Positions 41,901 to 55,300 of a stretch of DNA of 64,000 nucleotides are shown in pieces; the stretch's first letter is position 1, and the number at the start of each line of letters is the position of its first letter. This stretch comes from Epinephelus fuscoguttatus. Taxonomy: Eukaryota > Chordata > Actinopteri > Perciformes > Serranidae. The position numbers and the translations under genes were made by a program. The notes beneath the pieces were generated by a model. That model worked only from the letters and a program-made list of their open reading frames with translations. It made no database searches and was not told the origin of the DNA. The DNA lies in NCBI RefSeq assembly GCF_011397635.1, contig NC_064772.1:8013035-8077034 (forward strand), in the 5' to 3' direction.

Positions 41901-44900
41901 TCTCCCTACTGTATAAAGTCTAACTTCAAAACTACACAGAAAACAACATTTTAAGACATGACAAGAACTATAGTTTGTAATTATCAGGTCTGTGATGCCA
42001 GAAGTCTTCTTGGTAGTAAAGAATATTTTAGTTTTTGGACTTTTGGTAAGTAACACTTGTACCTCATGTAGCTCTCACAGTTCAGTTTGACTTAGTTTTC
42101 TTCATGACGTCCTGTCCAAATTTTTCTACGACTGCACATCTTTGAATTATTTTCATATTAACGCTGATACGATGACTGACTCTCTTTACCTTTTTTGACA
42201 CCTTACTTTGAGAAATATGAACACATTTTTCTAAAAGACATACAAAAGAAAAGCCAAAGTTCTCCAGTTAGATTTTGTCAAAACAGAAGCAGCTGCACAA
42301 CTGTGCCTGAATAAACTAGTCTAAAACTGGCCTGATTCAGATTTAGTTTGGAACTTTACCATCAGAGAACGAGTAAACAAGATCACCAATCAGACCACAC
42401 ATTCAGTAGTCTGAGTGGGCGGAAGTTCGCTGCATAGATCAGCCTCTCATTGGGCGGAACGAGCCACCCACATAAGTCCCGCCCTACCACCTCCGGTTGT
42501 GTAGCAGTTTTCAAGCGCACCGTTGCTGTGGCAACGCCAAGAACAATTGTGATTGGTTGAAAGAAATAAAAAAAGCCGGGGCGTTTTTTTCTCCAATCTT
42601 AAAGTGAGAGTCGGCGCAGCCAGACCTTTCTTTTCTTGAGAAAGGTCTGGTGAGCGAGGCTACACATTCAATAACAACTTCCATTTTTTGCTACATCACC
42701 TAAAAAATAGTGATGCTCAGTAACCAGCCCTTTATATTTCCACCTGCTCCAAAGGAGTTTAAAGCAGTAAGCAGTTTAAAGCGTCTTAGAAATTGAAACC
42801 ATCAACTGTAAATGTCAAAGTCTTTAAAGGGCCAGTGTGTAAAATGGGTTGAAAACAGTGACATCAGTGGTCAAATTCTAGATTGCAGGGCTCACTCGCT
42901 CACCCCTCCCGTCGGGTAAATGACGGTGGCCTCGTAGGGGCAAAAAGCCTTGCGCATGAGTTTTTCAGGAGTAGGTCTATCTAGCGACAAGGTGAATGCT
43001 TATTTAGAAATCTAAGCCATGTTACGATATTGTAATGAATCCCTCACGAGCAGGAGACCAGAGGAGCGTTCGGGAAAAAGGCCAGTTTATTTGAGCACTC
43101 CAGAAACTCCGGTAACACTCCACTCCGTCCCAAACTCTGACTCTTCTAGCATAACAGACACACTTCATAACTTTACACACATACTTGTTTACCGTGCCGA
43201 GTGGGCCCCCCCTCCCCTCTCTGCTCCACCAACCTCCAGCCCGCACACTGACTGACAGCATAGCCAGTAAACAGAGCTCAGCTGTTTATTTAGCCTAGCG
43301 ATATCTCCGGACTATAGTAGCTGCAATGGACGACTTTGAATGCGATTTTGAAGAGTTTCTTGTAGCGGACACAGACCCAGAGCCATACCTGTTTGAGCCG
43401 GAACATACAGATGAGGAACTCCATGTGTTTGATGCTGAGCGGGTGAGAAGAGAGGCTGAATGCACAGAATGGTATTCGGTGCTACTGCTACCATTGTTGG
43501 GGAGATATATCATCAGGAGGAAAAGCGCCGCAGAGAGTGCATCACAAGGAGTGAAGTTGCGTCTTCTTTTCCTCGCAGATGACGGTTCGGGTTCATTCTC
43601 TCCTGTTGCGTGGTAAGTGTGGTCCATTCGCAAACTTTATAACTAACAAAAACTTTTCACTACTCTCTATCGACGAACAACTAGCACTCTCTGCTGTTTC
43701 CTCCTCCTTCTTCCTTCCTTCCGCTGTCTTCGTTGGTTCATTTATACACGCGAAACGCGTTCTCTGGCTGGCTGGATTGTCCGCTCGGTCAGCCGTACAT
43801 ACATGGCGGCGCAAGATGGCGACCTCTCTAAAGCAAGGCCTTTGATATACTGTATATATATATAAAAGCATAATTATAAGGCTACGAGAACCAAACGAAT
43901 TTTATTTTATAGCGATTATACACTTGTATAAACATATTAATGGGTAGAATATTCAGATTCAGATTCAGATTGACAATAAACCATGCCAAATATTACACAC
44001 TGGCCCTTTAATATCAGTCCCACAGAATTAAAGCGTGAGGTGAAGGGAATAAACCAGAATACAAAGCAGCAATAAAACCGATCGAGGTCTGAGTAGAAGG
44101 TGCAGATCATTCTGGGAGATCCAAAATTAAACACGGCAGGGTGAGAGAAAATCTGGTTCCCGAAAATGAAAACAATTGATCCCAGAATGCATCAGACATC
44201 AAAATAGAATTCACTTGATACTAGTGCTGATACAATACTTGAGTTTCTGGATTGATACCCAAACTAGGGCTATATGAAATGACAAAGCTTCCATTGAGGT
44301 TTTTAAATGAAGTTTTGAATGCCTGCCATCATATTTCTCAAATTGAATAAAGTGAGTTGGGGATTTAAATATATACCATACGGTATTTTCCTAAAAACAA
44401 GACAAAAAACAATGTTTAAATTTCTAAGGAGTAATCCCTCTCAATTATCACTTATGACCCTCGCTCAGTGTGTAGTGGTGCATTTAACTGGTGCATTTAA
44501 TAGTATATACCTTTAATGACTAAGTCATCATTAAATCAACTTTATCGTTTTGTATTATCACCACAAATCCAGCTACCTTACCCCAATTATCAACAAATTA
44601 TTCCTTCAGCGATGTTGCTAGGTACACGTCCTGCATCCCTGATGCAATAAAATCTGAAATGACACAGTAAACACACTACCAGTGTGTGCAGGGGTCACAC
44701 TATTATTTTAATGCTAAATTGCACAACAGATCCGTGTTAAGAAACAGTGCTGTCGCTTGACTTTTTTTTTTAAAGTATTTCTCTTGTTACAAAAACCACT
44801 GAGAGTGAACCTAGTTTTTTGAATGTTATTATTACACTGTCGATGATGTGTCAGTCTTTTTGCTCTGGCCCTGGCTCTCTAAAGCTCTGTGCACCGTAGT

Positions 44901-46940
44901 TGCCTGGCGTAAAAGCGGCAGTGTCTGCAATAACTGAACATTTTTAGGCAAGACAGTTGCCCAGCTGCAGACCACCGTTCCAGAACAGCAAACAAAACTG
45001 GTTGTGTTGTAGGGAGTCGTTGTTTTGTTTCCATTGGCTTTTTTAGTTTCCAAACGGGGATAAGTTAAATAGCAACCCATCGACGTGGATCATCCCACAA
45101 AAAGCCCTGGTTCTTATCAAGACATCGCTGCTTTTCCTGCCTGGATTTGAGTATTTTAAGCCAAAATATGATCTTTTCCTAACCAAGATCAAGTGGTTTT
45201 CGTGCTTAAACACACACTTAAAACATATCACTGTTGAACGTTATGTTTCAATGTATCTGCTACTTGCAGATGTAACATTGTTATGGTTTGCAGAAACGTT
45301 GGATGCCAACATTTTTTCTTGCGACTAGGTTTATATTCACTCATGTACCTTATTTTATTCCCCTGATAATGTTGCATTTGGATGATGTGATTGTGCAACT
45401 GATCGGTAGTGTATTGACTAGTGCTGCCCCTTAAAAGTCAAAAATTCAACTTGTCAGTCAGAGATCCCTCAGTTGACTTAGACAGCTTCAAGTCTAGTTT
45501 CAAGTTCAAGTTGGGGTGGCAGCAGTTAAGTCCATAGGGACTTGGCTTTGGGTCGCCACCACAAGTCCCAAGGGGACCTAGTTCCTGTATAGAATGGTAG
45601 CTGGAAAGGTGCCAGTTTGCATTCTGGGTACTGCAGAGGTGCCCTTGAGGAAGGCACTGAACCCCCAGTTGTTCAGGGCACCTGTCCAAGGCAGCCCCCT
45701 GTCTCTGACATCTCTATATTTAAAGCATGTGTAGGTCCTGTTTGTGCATGTGTGTGTATTATGGGCCTGAGTGAAAAAATTGAATTTCCTCTCAGGCATT
45801 AATAAAGTAGAAAGTATATCTTAAGTCAAGCAGTTGTAGGTTTTTTTACCGTCTTTTTTATTTTTTTATTTATTTTTTATTTATTTTTTTGCTAGTTAGC
45901 GTACTGTGCAGTGTACTTCTAGGGTCGTTTTGGTCCCCAGGTTTTGCTGGAGAGTCAGCACTCTTAACTGCCACACTTCTCTTTGGTACAGACAGCTGTA
46001 GACATGTTATAGAGGAGGAGAAACTTTCCACTTTCCACTTAGGCTGTGAGATAACATCTTCTGTCTTCTGCTTCTAAGTGGTGAAATCACAGCTCACAGA
46101 TACTTAATACGGCAAAGTCTCAGGCTTTTGTTTGATATCTAGTGTCTGCATCGCTAGCGCAGTTAGCTTGTTGACTATGTTACATGAATGCCACTGTCAC
46201 ACTGAAGGTCCCGCTGACGCTGAGCCACGTTCAAACTTTCAAACTTTATTTGGAGAGAGAAAAAAAAAACAATAGACGAATATTCGTATTGAACAGCCAA
46301 AACTGATCCAAGTCACAGTGGTAGGAGGTCATTTGAGTAGGTCCCCAGGACTACATTGAAAATCTATCAGCATCACTGATGCATTTTGAAAAAGTTTTAG
46401 GGGTAGTTTTTAGTGAAATATTTTGGATGAACATCAAAGAACAGAAATCAGAAAGAGTCAGGGATGATGTGTTCACTGCAGACGACATCACAGGTTTGTG
46501 GTGAACCTGCCAAAATGAGTTTTCAGAGAGTTTTTTTTTTTAAGCTCAGACCTGGCTGCACAATCTCAGCAGGCGGAAAAAACTCCAATCTGCAGTCGGC
46601 CGCTATCGATTCTACCTCAGCTGTGTGCCATTAAACCAGCCGAGTGTCAGAGAGCAGGGAGGAGAGGGAGCGAGGAGACGGAGGAAAGTAATTAGGCTGC
46701 CAATACAGACTGGTATGACACACAAACACACACATCAGACCCACACACACACAAACATATGCACACACACACACTCTGGCAGGTATCATTACCCCACTTC
46801 TCACATCTGATGCTCCAAATCCAAGATGGCCGTCTCGGGCCTTTTTTTTTTTTTTTTTCTCCAGGACAACCGTTGCTAGGCAACACCCTCCCTGCTCTGC
46901 TGCGCTGTGAGTGGAAGATGGCGTCTCCCCACAGACCTTG

Positions 46941-46971
<31 letters not shown>

Positions 46972-47284
46972 CAGAGAGAGAGAGAGAGAGAGAAGGAGCA
47001 GGAATGTTGTTACGCTGCGGTTGATCTGAGAAAAGGCCTCACTCAGATATAACACACCCATGGACACATATACACACATTATACACACCCATACACGCAA
47101 TGTACACTCTTTTACTCTCTTACACATAATACACACACTCATATACACAATACAGACTCACAGAGCAGCACAGATGAGCAGATTGGACCCAGATGTTCTG
47201 GCCATTCTCCATGGTCCGATTGTGAAATGCAGACTCTTGTCATTCTCAGTCTCTCTCACTGTTTCTACAAATCTGATCTGATCG

Positions 47285-47324
<40 letters not shown>

Positions 47325-47369
47325 GTCCGTCCGTCCGTCCATCCGTCCGTCATGTGTCTGTCTTCTGTC

Positions 47370-47408
<39 letters not shown>

Positions 47409-48489
47409 CTTCTTTCCTTTGCTCTTTTTTGAGTCACATTTCATTCACTCATTCACTCCTTCTGCTTCCACATTGTTTTTTTCAATTCATAAATTTACGA
47501 CACCGTTGTGTACGTTTGAGTTGTGCAGAAGTGAGCAGGCTGCAGATAATGAATTAGCAACTGAGTGTCTTGTTGATTTGTAGTCCTGAGACATTTCCGG
47601 GAGTATTATGTTTATGAAGCTTAGATGTTTCTCTTTCTAAGGAATGCCTCTTTTTTACAGACTGGATTTTGAATAGTGCAGTAGCCAGCAGTAAGTTACT
47701 GTCGTCAATATTGTTTGCAGCCATAATTTGTTTGTATGCATAGATGCACAGCTGCAATTGTGCCCTCAAGTCCCCTCACCCCCCTCCCCTGCCAAAAAAA
47801 CAATCTGTGTGCAAACAGCTGAGTTCATCTTTTGGCAAATGGAGTAACAGAGTCACCACTCAGGTGTGATAATTTCACTTATTTCAGATGAAACAACAGC
47901 TTCAAATAGAACAGAACACAAGCAACAACAAATAAAACTGGTGATTCAAGATTTGTGAAAAGAGTTGATGGATGTTGAGGAAAAGGAAAAGTGAGCATCT
48001 TTCTCATCCCTGCAGGCTGATGTTTTTCTTGTTGTATCAGAATTATGTTCACATATTTAGCACCATAAATCTGTGATAGGATTGATGTGTTTGCAGTAGA
48101 GCTGAGTATCAGTCACCCAGGGGGCAGGGGGTCTGATCCTGGAATGTCCCAACTCCCTACTGGATCAGCAAACTTTCTGTTGCTGCCGTGTTCAGAGCCT
48201 TTATTCTCAGTGAACTGTCAGTTCAGTGTCTGCCCCACAGACCATAAGAGTAATGGATGTAGCTACTGTGACATCCCTTTTTGAAACCGGATAGCATTCA
48301 GCCGTCACCATCTTGGAGTTTGGGAGCCAGAAGTGTTCCAATTTATTCCACAAGTTGTTAGATGGGGTTGAGGTCATGTTCTTCTACAGCCTGATATATC
48401 GTCTTCCTCCATGTCATAGAGCTTCAGTGTTGTTAAATACACATCAGTGAGCCACACTGTTGCACTGGATGACATTTTCCTTCATTATG

Positions 48490-48532
<43 letters not shown>

Positions 48533-51500
48533 TGTCCTGCTGCCACAGTTATTCACTAGAACACCAGATGTGGATTAATCCGCAACTGAAAATATTCCCC
48601 AACAATTGAATATTTTCCGCCTGTTTGTTTGCTAAAAACTACAGTAAGCAGGTGTCTGAGGAAATTACTGACACTTCCAAAAAATGAAACTATATATTTG
48701 TGTTTTTAAAGATTTACATCTCATCTAAGAAGCAGAACACATTGTTGGTTTTGGTCTTTCCATGGCATCTTTTGACGTTAACGGAAATCTGTAATATCTC
48801 CAGCCTTGTGCTTTAATGCTAGTGTTTTTGTTTAGAAATTTACTTTTTCATAACACAAAAAACATTTTCTGTCCATCTCAAACAAGAGGAACTTACCCCC
48901 TGTATTTGTATCTTAGTTTCACTTATTTTAAGGAGTGTGATATCTCTAATAGTGTGGTGGCATGCACATCTGTCAGCTGTCTTGTTTATATGTTCACATG
49001 CCCGCTCTTCTTTCGCTGGATGTCTTTCACAGTTGTGTTTGATTTGTTCCCTTGTTGTCGGGGAGTTAATCATCTCTGTGGCAATCAAATAAGAATCAAT
49101 AATTAGAACACTGGTGTGAGGCAGTTTAACAGCATTTAATGGGGACAAACGAGGAGGTATTACCTCCTTGCTGCGAGGACCCTGGGGTGCTGTGATTGAC
49201 AGCTGGTGGTAGTGATGGTGAGGGGGTATATCAGTGGTTGCCTAGGCAGCGGCAACCCCCCTCAGGGATTGTAATGAGCTTCTCTATGGCCGCCTGTCCA
49301 CACTGACCTCTCTGTCTGTCTGTCCAATATCCTTGCTGAGTCCACTTCACTATCTTCAAATGTCTGCTGATGGTCTAATGATATTTCTTCATAATGCAGT
49401 TTATGTAAAGTAACAATGGAAATAATTTCATGTCATGGTTGGTGAAAACCTTTGTGTGCATGTTGTGTTTGGTTAGGAAACTCTTCGGAGGCACAAGAAG
49501 AGTAGTTTGTTCGAAGAGCCCTGAGGAAGAAAAGTTGAGTTAGCATCAATCTGGAAATCCATCCAATCCATTTTTTTTTCCTAGTTACAACATGATTGAG
49601 CTAGCAAAGCAGTTTTGTATTGCTATGTGTGGTATTTATTCAGTTTTGGGAAATCACAATGTCTACAAAGCATCAGTGGCTGCAGCTGACAGGGTCAGCT
49701 ATAGCAGCAGCAAAACTAACATCAGGATGTCATCTGTTAAAAGCCTTCTGTTGTCGGATACGACATGAAACTACTATTTTTTTTCACGTTGACGAGACGG
49801 CGTTTTGAGTGGAGCGGTCGCCATGGACGTGGAGCTTGCTGTTTCTGTAGGTACACATTTCGTGGGGACACCTGCACGTCTCGGCCCCGCCCCCTCAATT
49901 GTGATTGGCTAAAGCGCAGCATCATTCAAACTCAAAGCCCCCTGGGTCAGTAGTATACAGCTGTTAAAACTGGCTGTTTGTTTTATGCATTGGGATTGGG
50001 TCAGTGCTCTGTATTGGCAGATAAGTTCAGGTATCGGTATCAGGAAGGAAAGAATGGTAACAGAACATCTCTGTTATACTGCATTCATATGATAAACAAA
50101 CATGGATTCTAGCCAGGGTTGGAAATCAACTTTTTTGTCCACCTGTCACTGCAGGTGGTGAATTCCAAAATCTACGCCAGCCACTCAATAGATTACTTAG
50201 TATTATTTTTGGCTGGTGATTTAGCAGCCACTTGTATATATTTAACCAGCATTTGGCTGTTGCTAATTTCCAACCCTGATGCCAGCTAAAGTCCATTGCT
50301 AAAGGTAATTAATTGGTATGACATTAATATAGTGTTTTATTGTTAATGTCAGTATATGTACAGATATCTTGAGTTGTCTTTGTAGACATGGCAATCTTTT
50401 TTTTTTTTATCCCACGTAAGGTTAACTTTATCTTAGGGGTCCTCTCTGGTGCAGGGCCTCAGTTGAGATACTGATCATTGGTATCACTGAAGTGAAGTTG
50501 TGATTGTTGTGCATGTTATGCAGTTTTGGAAGTCTTGAGTTCAGTATGTTTCAAACAAGCTAGTTTGTGTGGAAGACACAAGTGGCCACACTCAAAGGTG
50601 TGGCCAAAGCTTGATGTCACATCCTCCTTTTTCTTGCATTGCACCACCTGCCTAAACTCTCTGTCTGTCTTTGTAGTCTTAATAACGTTCATGATACTAA
50701 GTCGTATGTTCCCTCAGAAAGTGACAGAAGTAACTGTGTTAAGAATAAGAGAGAGCTTCTGCATAAACATGGCCATTCACATGATTGACAGATTGTTTCG
50801 GAAAGTTGTTTCGGATGCAGTCTTCCCTGATTCCAGCATCAGACTCTGTGGGTGGTTTCAGGTCCTGCAGGCAGCTTGACAAGCACTTTATATTAAACAC
50901 AGTGAGGCCCTTAGCGCTGGACACACTGTTTGATTGGTGAGTGATGTGTTGAACATGGTGTTGTACCCTCTTTGTCTCCTGTGGGACACGAGGAGCTCCC
51001 TACATTGTTTTCTATCGTTGGCAACATGTCGAGCCTCACCCCAAGTCTTCATCTCGTCTAGCTCTCCCATCACAGTTCTCCACAAGGTTTTTATGTGTGT
51101 GACAGGGTCTGTCTTCTGTTCTGTAACTACAGAACTACAGGGGTTCATTTTTTCTGATATATGAAAGCAGACAAGGCTCGGCTTTACCAATGTTTGTCAT
51201 GATTCATGTTTTCGTTACAGGAGATCAAGTATTTTGACAACTTTATAATAATTGTCCTGTTCAGAGGCTCTCAATTGACTTGAACTGAACAATCATTATA
51301 TATTGTTCTTCTTTCTTTCTAACTTCATTTCCATCATTATTCATCACATCGTTTATTTATGTTGTTTTATTTATGTTTCTCATTTTTATCTTTAATGAAC
51401 AGTCTAGACAGAGACATTAAAAGACTGGGAGAGACAGATGAGGCTGCGTGATATGAGACAAGTGTCTCACATTCAAACTGAGGGTGAAGTGCTTATATGT

Positions 51501-51932
51501 CCAACAAGCCACCAGCACTGCCCTCCAAGTAAAATAAAAACCCAAAAGGATTCAAGCAACCATAATAAAACATGTTTTATAACTTTTTTTATGAGTAAAT
51601 TAATTTTAAAAAAGCAGCCCGCTCAGCCATCACTGGCTCTCTCACTCTCTATCTATCTCTATCTGTTTGCAGGGGACATCACTCAGAAGGGTTATGAGAA
51701 GAAGAGGTCCAAACTGATCAGGGCATATGTTCCACATGCCGGAGGTAATTTAGCAACCTCTGACCTCCCCCACACACATATCACTACCAGGGCATCGATC
51801 TGGAATCATGACAAATACAGTTGCAATGATACTCTACTCTATCGATTCAGCCTTCAGCCGCCGCCATTAGTGAATGTAGGTTAAGACTCCCTAGAGCTCA
51901 GCTTGGGCCTCTGGATCTGAACGTACTGCCTC

Positions 51933-51971
<39 letters not shown>

Positions 51972-52270
51972 CACACACAGGCCTCACTGCAACTAAAACA
52001 CACACACAGTCTTTATCGTTTATCACAGGGATGTAGCTGTGGTTGTTATAGGTCACAAAATACTGAGGGATATTCTGTCCGCGAGCAACAATATTACAGA
52101 ACTACCACATTATTATTATTTAATTTTATGTTTGTTTTTTTTATTATTATTTGTTTTGTGATGTCAGAAAAATATAATTTTTCTGCCGATTCAAGTCATC
52201 TCCATGTTTGTTTTCTTTTTTTGGCACTGTATTTATTGCTTTTGTGAAACGTGTGTGTGCATATGTGTGT

Positions 52271-52315
<45 letters not shown>

Positions 52316-55300
52316 TGTGTCTGTCCGCCTGCTTGCCTGCTTACCTCTATAGGTATGGAGGGGCCCATGTCTCATCGGGCCCCGCTTGGCCCTCCCTCTG
52401 CTGCCCGTTTCCACCGGCGGCGAACCTCTGGCACCAGAGATGAGCGCTACCGATCAGGTACAGAAAGCACACCTGCATGATGAACACACTGCTGTTTTAT
52501 TGACACTAGCTATCCAATTAATGCCTCTAGATAGTCTGCTTAGAGGGTGGGTTCATCTGTTCTTTTTCCAGGTTTTTCAAATGTAAATGCACACTCAGCT
52601 GTGAGCAATAAGCAGCGGTATGCTGCATGTTGGTTAGGGCAGCAAGTGCTCATCATTATAATAACTGAAAGGGATAGTTTGGATATTTCAAAGTGGGCTT
52701 ATATCAGGTACTTATCCATAGTCAGTGTTATATTTTTACCACTTTACCTGGCTGTCAGACAGCAATTTACAACGGGTAACTGAAGTTCTTATATCACTCT
52801 CTTCAAAGCCACCAGACTCCAACAACAAAAGCAGTAATTTTACCTCACAGAACACAAGACATTTCTGGTGTACAGCGATCTATTAGTTAGTTTGTGTCAT
52901 TGTGTGAGTTTCAGATCCAAACTAACATGGCATCCACAGCAGAAAGTTGCTCAGCTTCTATGCCGGTTGCAGGATCATTAAGCAGGCTGCAGGGTTTATA
53001 TGTAGCAACATCATTATACAGAAACCCATGTCAGCTCACATGGGAAAACTTTTTTAGAGCCGCTTGGGAAAATGGCATGTTGAGGTTAAAACATACGTCC
53101 TTCAACCAAAATTTGAATGTTCTGATTTAAATATATTATCAAGTAGTACACATTATCATTCTTGTAAAGGGGTAAAAAACACTCCAAGTTGTTTGTATTC
53201 TTTAAAGCAATCACGGTTGTTCCCATTCCCATAATGCTAATCGATAGGGTCTTTTATTTGACTCTTCCTGCTTTGTAAACCAAGTCATTCAAACTTTATA
53301 TCTCCGGTTGGTAATGCAGGTTTTCTGTCATTCTGTCAGATGCATTCAGACTCACAGGATGTAGATTGTAAGTTTTAGGGCCGTACACATGCCGCGTCTT
53401 CAACTGCCTGGAAAGCATGAGGTCGGGCGCTGGGTGCTCCTTTTATGCCTTTTTTGAGCCAGCTTTCAAGAGCACAGCGGTAGGTTGTGTCTGAGGTTGC
53501 TAGGCAAACTTAACAACCACCGTATCACAGCCTGTTTAAATGATATCCTGGTTGCAGAGCTGATCTTCTTCCAGGCGCATTTTGTAAGTGTGTGGGCATC
53601 GTCTGTCGGACACATGTAAACACATGTCTGGCAGCTCTACACCAAAATATTTAACTTACATATGTACCACAGACTGATACTTGTGGAAGAAGGGAAAGAT
53701 ATCTGTGGGTCGTAATTGGTCCTTGTCACATGACATGCGGTGTGCACTGCTGCGTTCTAAAAGTTGACCTCGGTTTATCTTAGAGCGCAGCCATTGTACC
53801 CTGAAAAATGGGCGCTTGGGAATGTGTGCGGGAATGTGCTTCAAAAAAAATGAATCTGAGGACGCAAAAACAGCGTCATGTGCACGGCCCCTAAGCCTGC
53901 CATTGGCCACCTATTACAGATGGAATTCTGCTCCCCCTCTGCTATCTGTGTGAATTCCCGTAGCTATGTAAAACAAGTCTTAAATAGCCAGACCTATGTC
54001 CACTTAGTTTTAGCACTGAACATGAAACAATAACAACAGTCTCTGAGCTGGTAACCTACACACTCAAATGACTTTTAATGTTTTAGGTTGGGTTTCTTTA
54101 GTGGGGATTTAGCCATATTAATGCCAGGCCTCGCCTCCCCACGTGCAACAAACAGGAGAACACGTTCCGTCCTGGCATTATTTTGCAACTGAACTGTTGC
54201 TGCGTCCGGGGCTTAGTGCCACCCTAGATGATTGTGATTGGTTTAAAGAAATACAAACAACTCAGAGTGTTTTATTTTCCCCTTAGTGCTGAATTATGAT
54301 GTGTTCAGCCGGACCTTCGTCCAGCACTGGCACAGCACAGCAGAATGTGGAGATAGGTCTGACTATGTGAGACTATGTCTTGACTTGATAGAGGTTTTTT
54401 TTTTTTTTTTACAGCCTAAGAAATACTCTAAGAAGTCCTGTTAACTGACCTTTAAGTTAATCTATGAAGTGTCCCCCTGTCATTGTTGGCTAATGCTTCC
54501 TCCACAGGTTGCAAGGTATTGATGTTAGTACATTGTTTTAATTGGCCAATAATATCTTATCTTCTCACAGAATGAGCCAACACTGTACTCTGTAATGGGT
54601 TTATTTGATTTAAAACGTCAAAATGTATTTATTACTCAAAAAAGGCCCAAACTAAAATCCAGTTGCTAACTTGAAAATTAAAAAAGAGGAAGAAGCATTG
54701 CATTGCTAGTTTGGAGCCAGTTAGCTGAGTTTCCAGTTAGAGTTGCCATACATAGGTTAACTTAGTGAAAAATAGAAAAATTTTGCAATTCATTTCTATT
54801 TATAGGTAATTAGATTGATGTTTTACTTATGGTATTGATTGCCACTGAAACAGCTACAGTATGTGGCACTATCCAAACTGATATTTGGCTCCTTCCATTG
54901 ATCTGTAAGTGTATTTTTAAAAGTATTTTAAAAATCCAATCTGTGTGTGTCCCATTTAGTCCTAAATCATCTCTGCCTGCTTGCTACATGTCTTCCTCTC
55001 CCTCTCTCTCTCCACTATCTCCTGTCTATCTTTACTATCTAATAAAGGCAAAAAAAACCAGCAAAATAATCTTTAAAAAAAAAAAAAAGAAAAAGAAAAT
55101 CCAATCTGTTTGTATCAAAGAGTCCAGAGACAAGGACATGCACATTCAGTGAAACAATGAAATCAGCCAGAGAAGTTTCATGCAATGAATGAATCTATCT
55201 CTCTCTCAGACGTCCACACTGAGGCGGTACAGGCCGTGCTGGCACGACACGTGGAGAGGAAGGTGGCGGTGCCGATGCCTTCCAAAAGACGTTCGCTGGT

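Noticed and set aside
46625..47583. ORFs rich in HTHT, CVCV, SIYLSIYL and SFFLSFFL
   Set aside because: Translations of dinucleotide and tetranucleotide microsatellites.
48290..48420. Segment resembling the 56.7-kb sequence (GGGGTTGAGGTCATGTTCTTC)
   Set aside because: Shares a short stretch with the 56.7-kb element, but too short and decayed here to bound as a feature.
50526..50879. 117-codon plus-strand ORF
   Set aside because: No family resemblance; next to a LINE fragment and probably chance or repeat sequence.
51438..51884. 148-codon plus-strand ORF read as a single gene
   Set aside because: Only its part from 51673 to 51744 is real (dip2c exon 2); the flanks are intron that happens to stay open.
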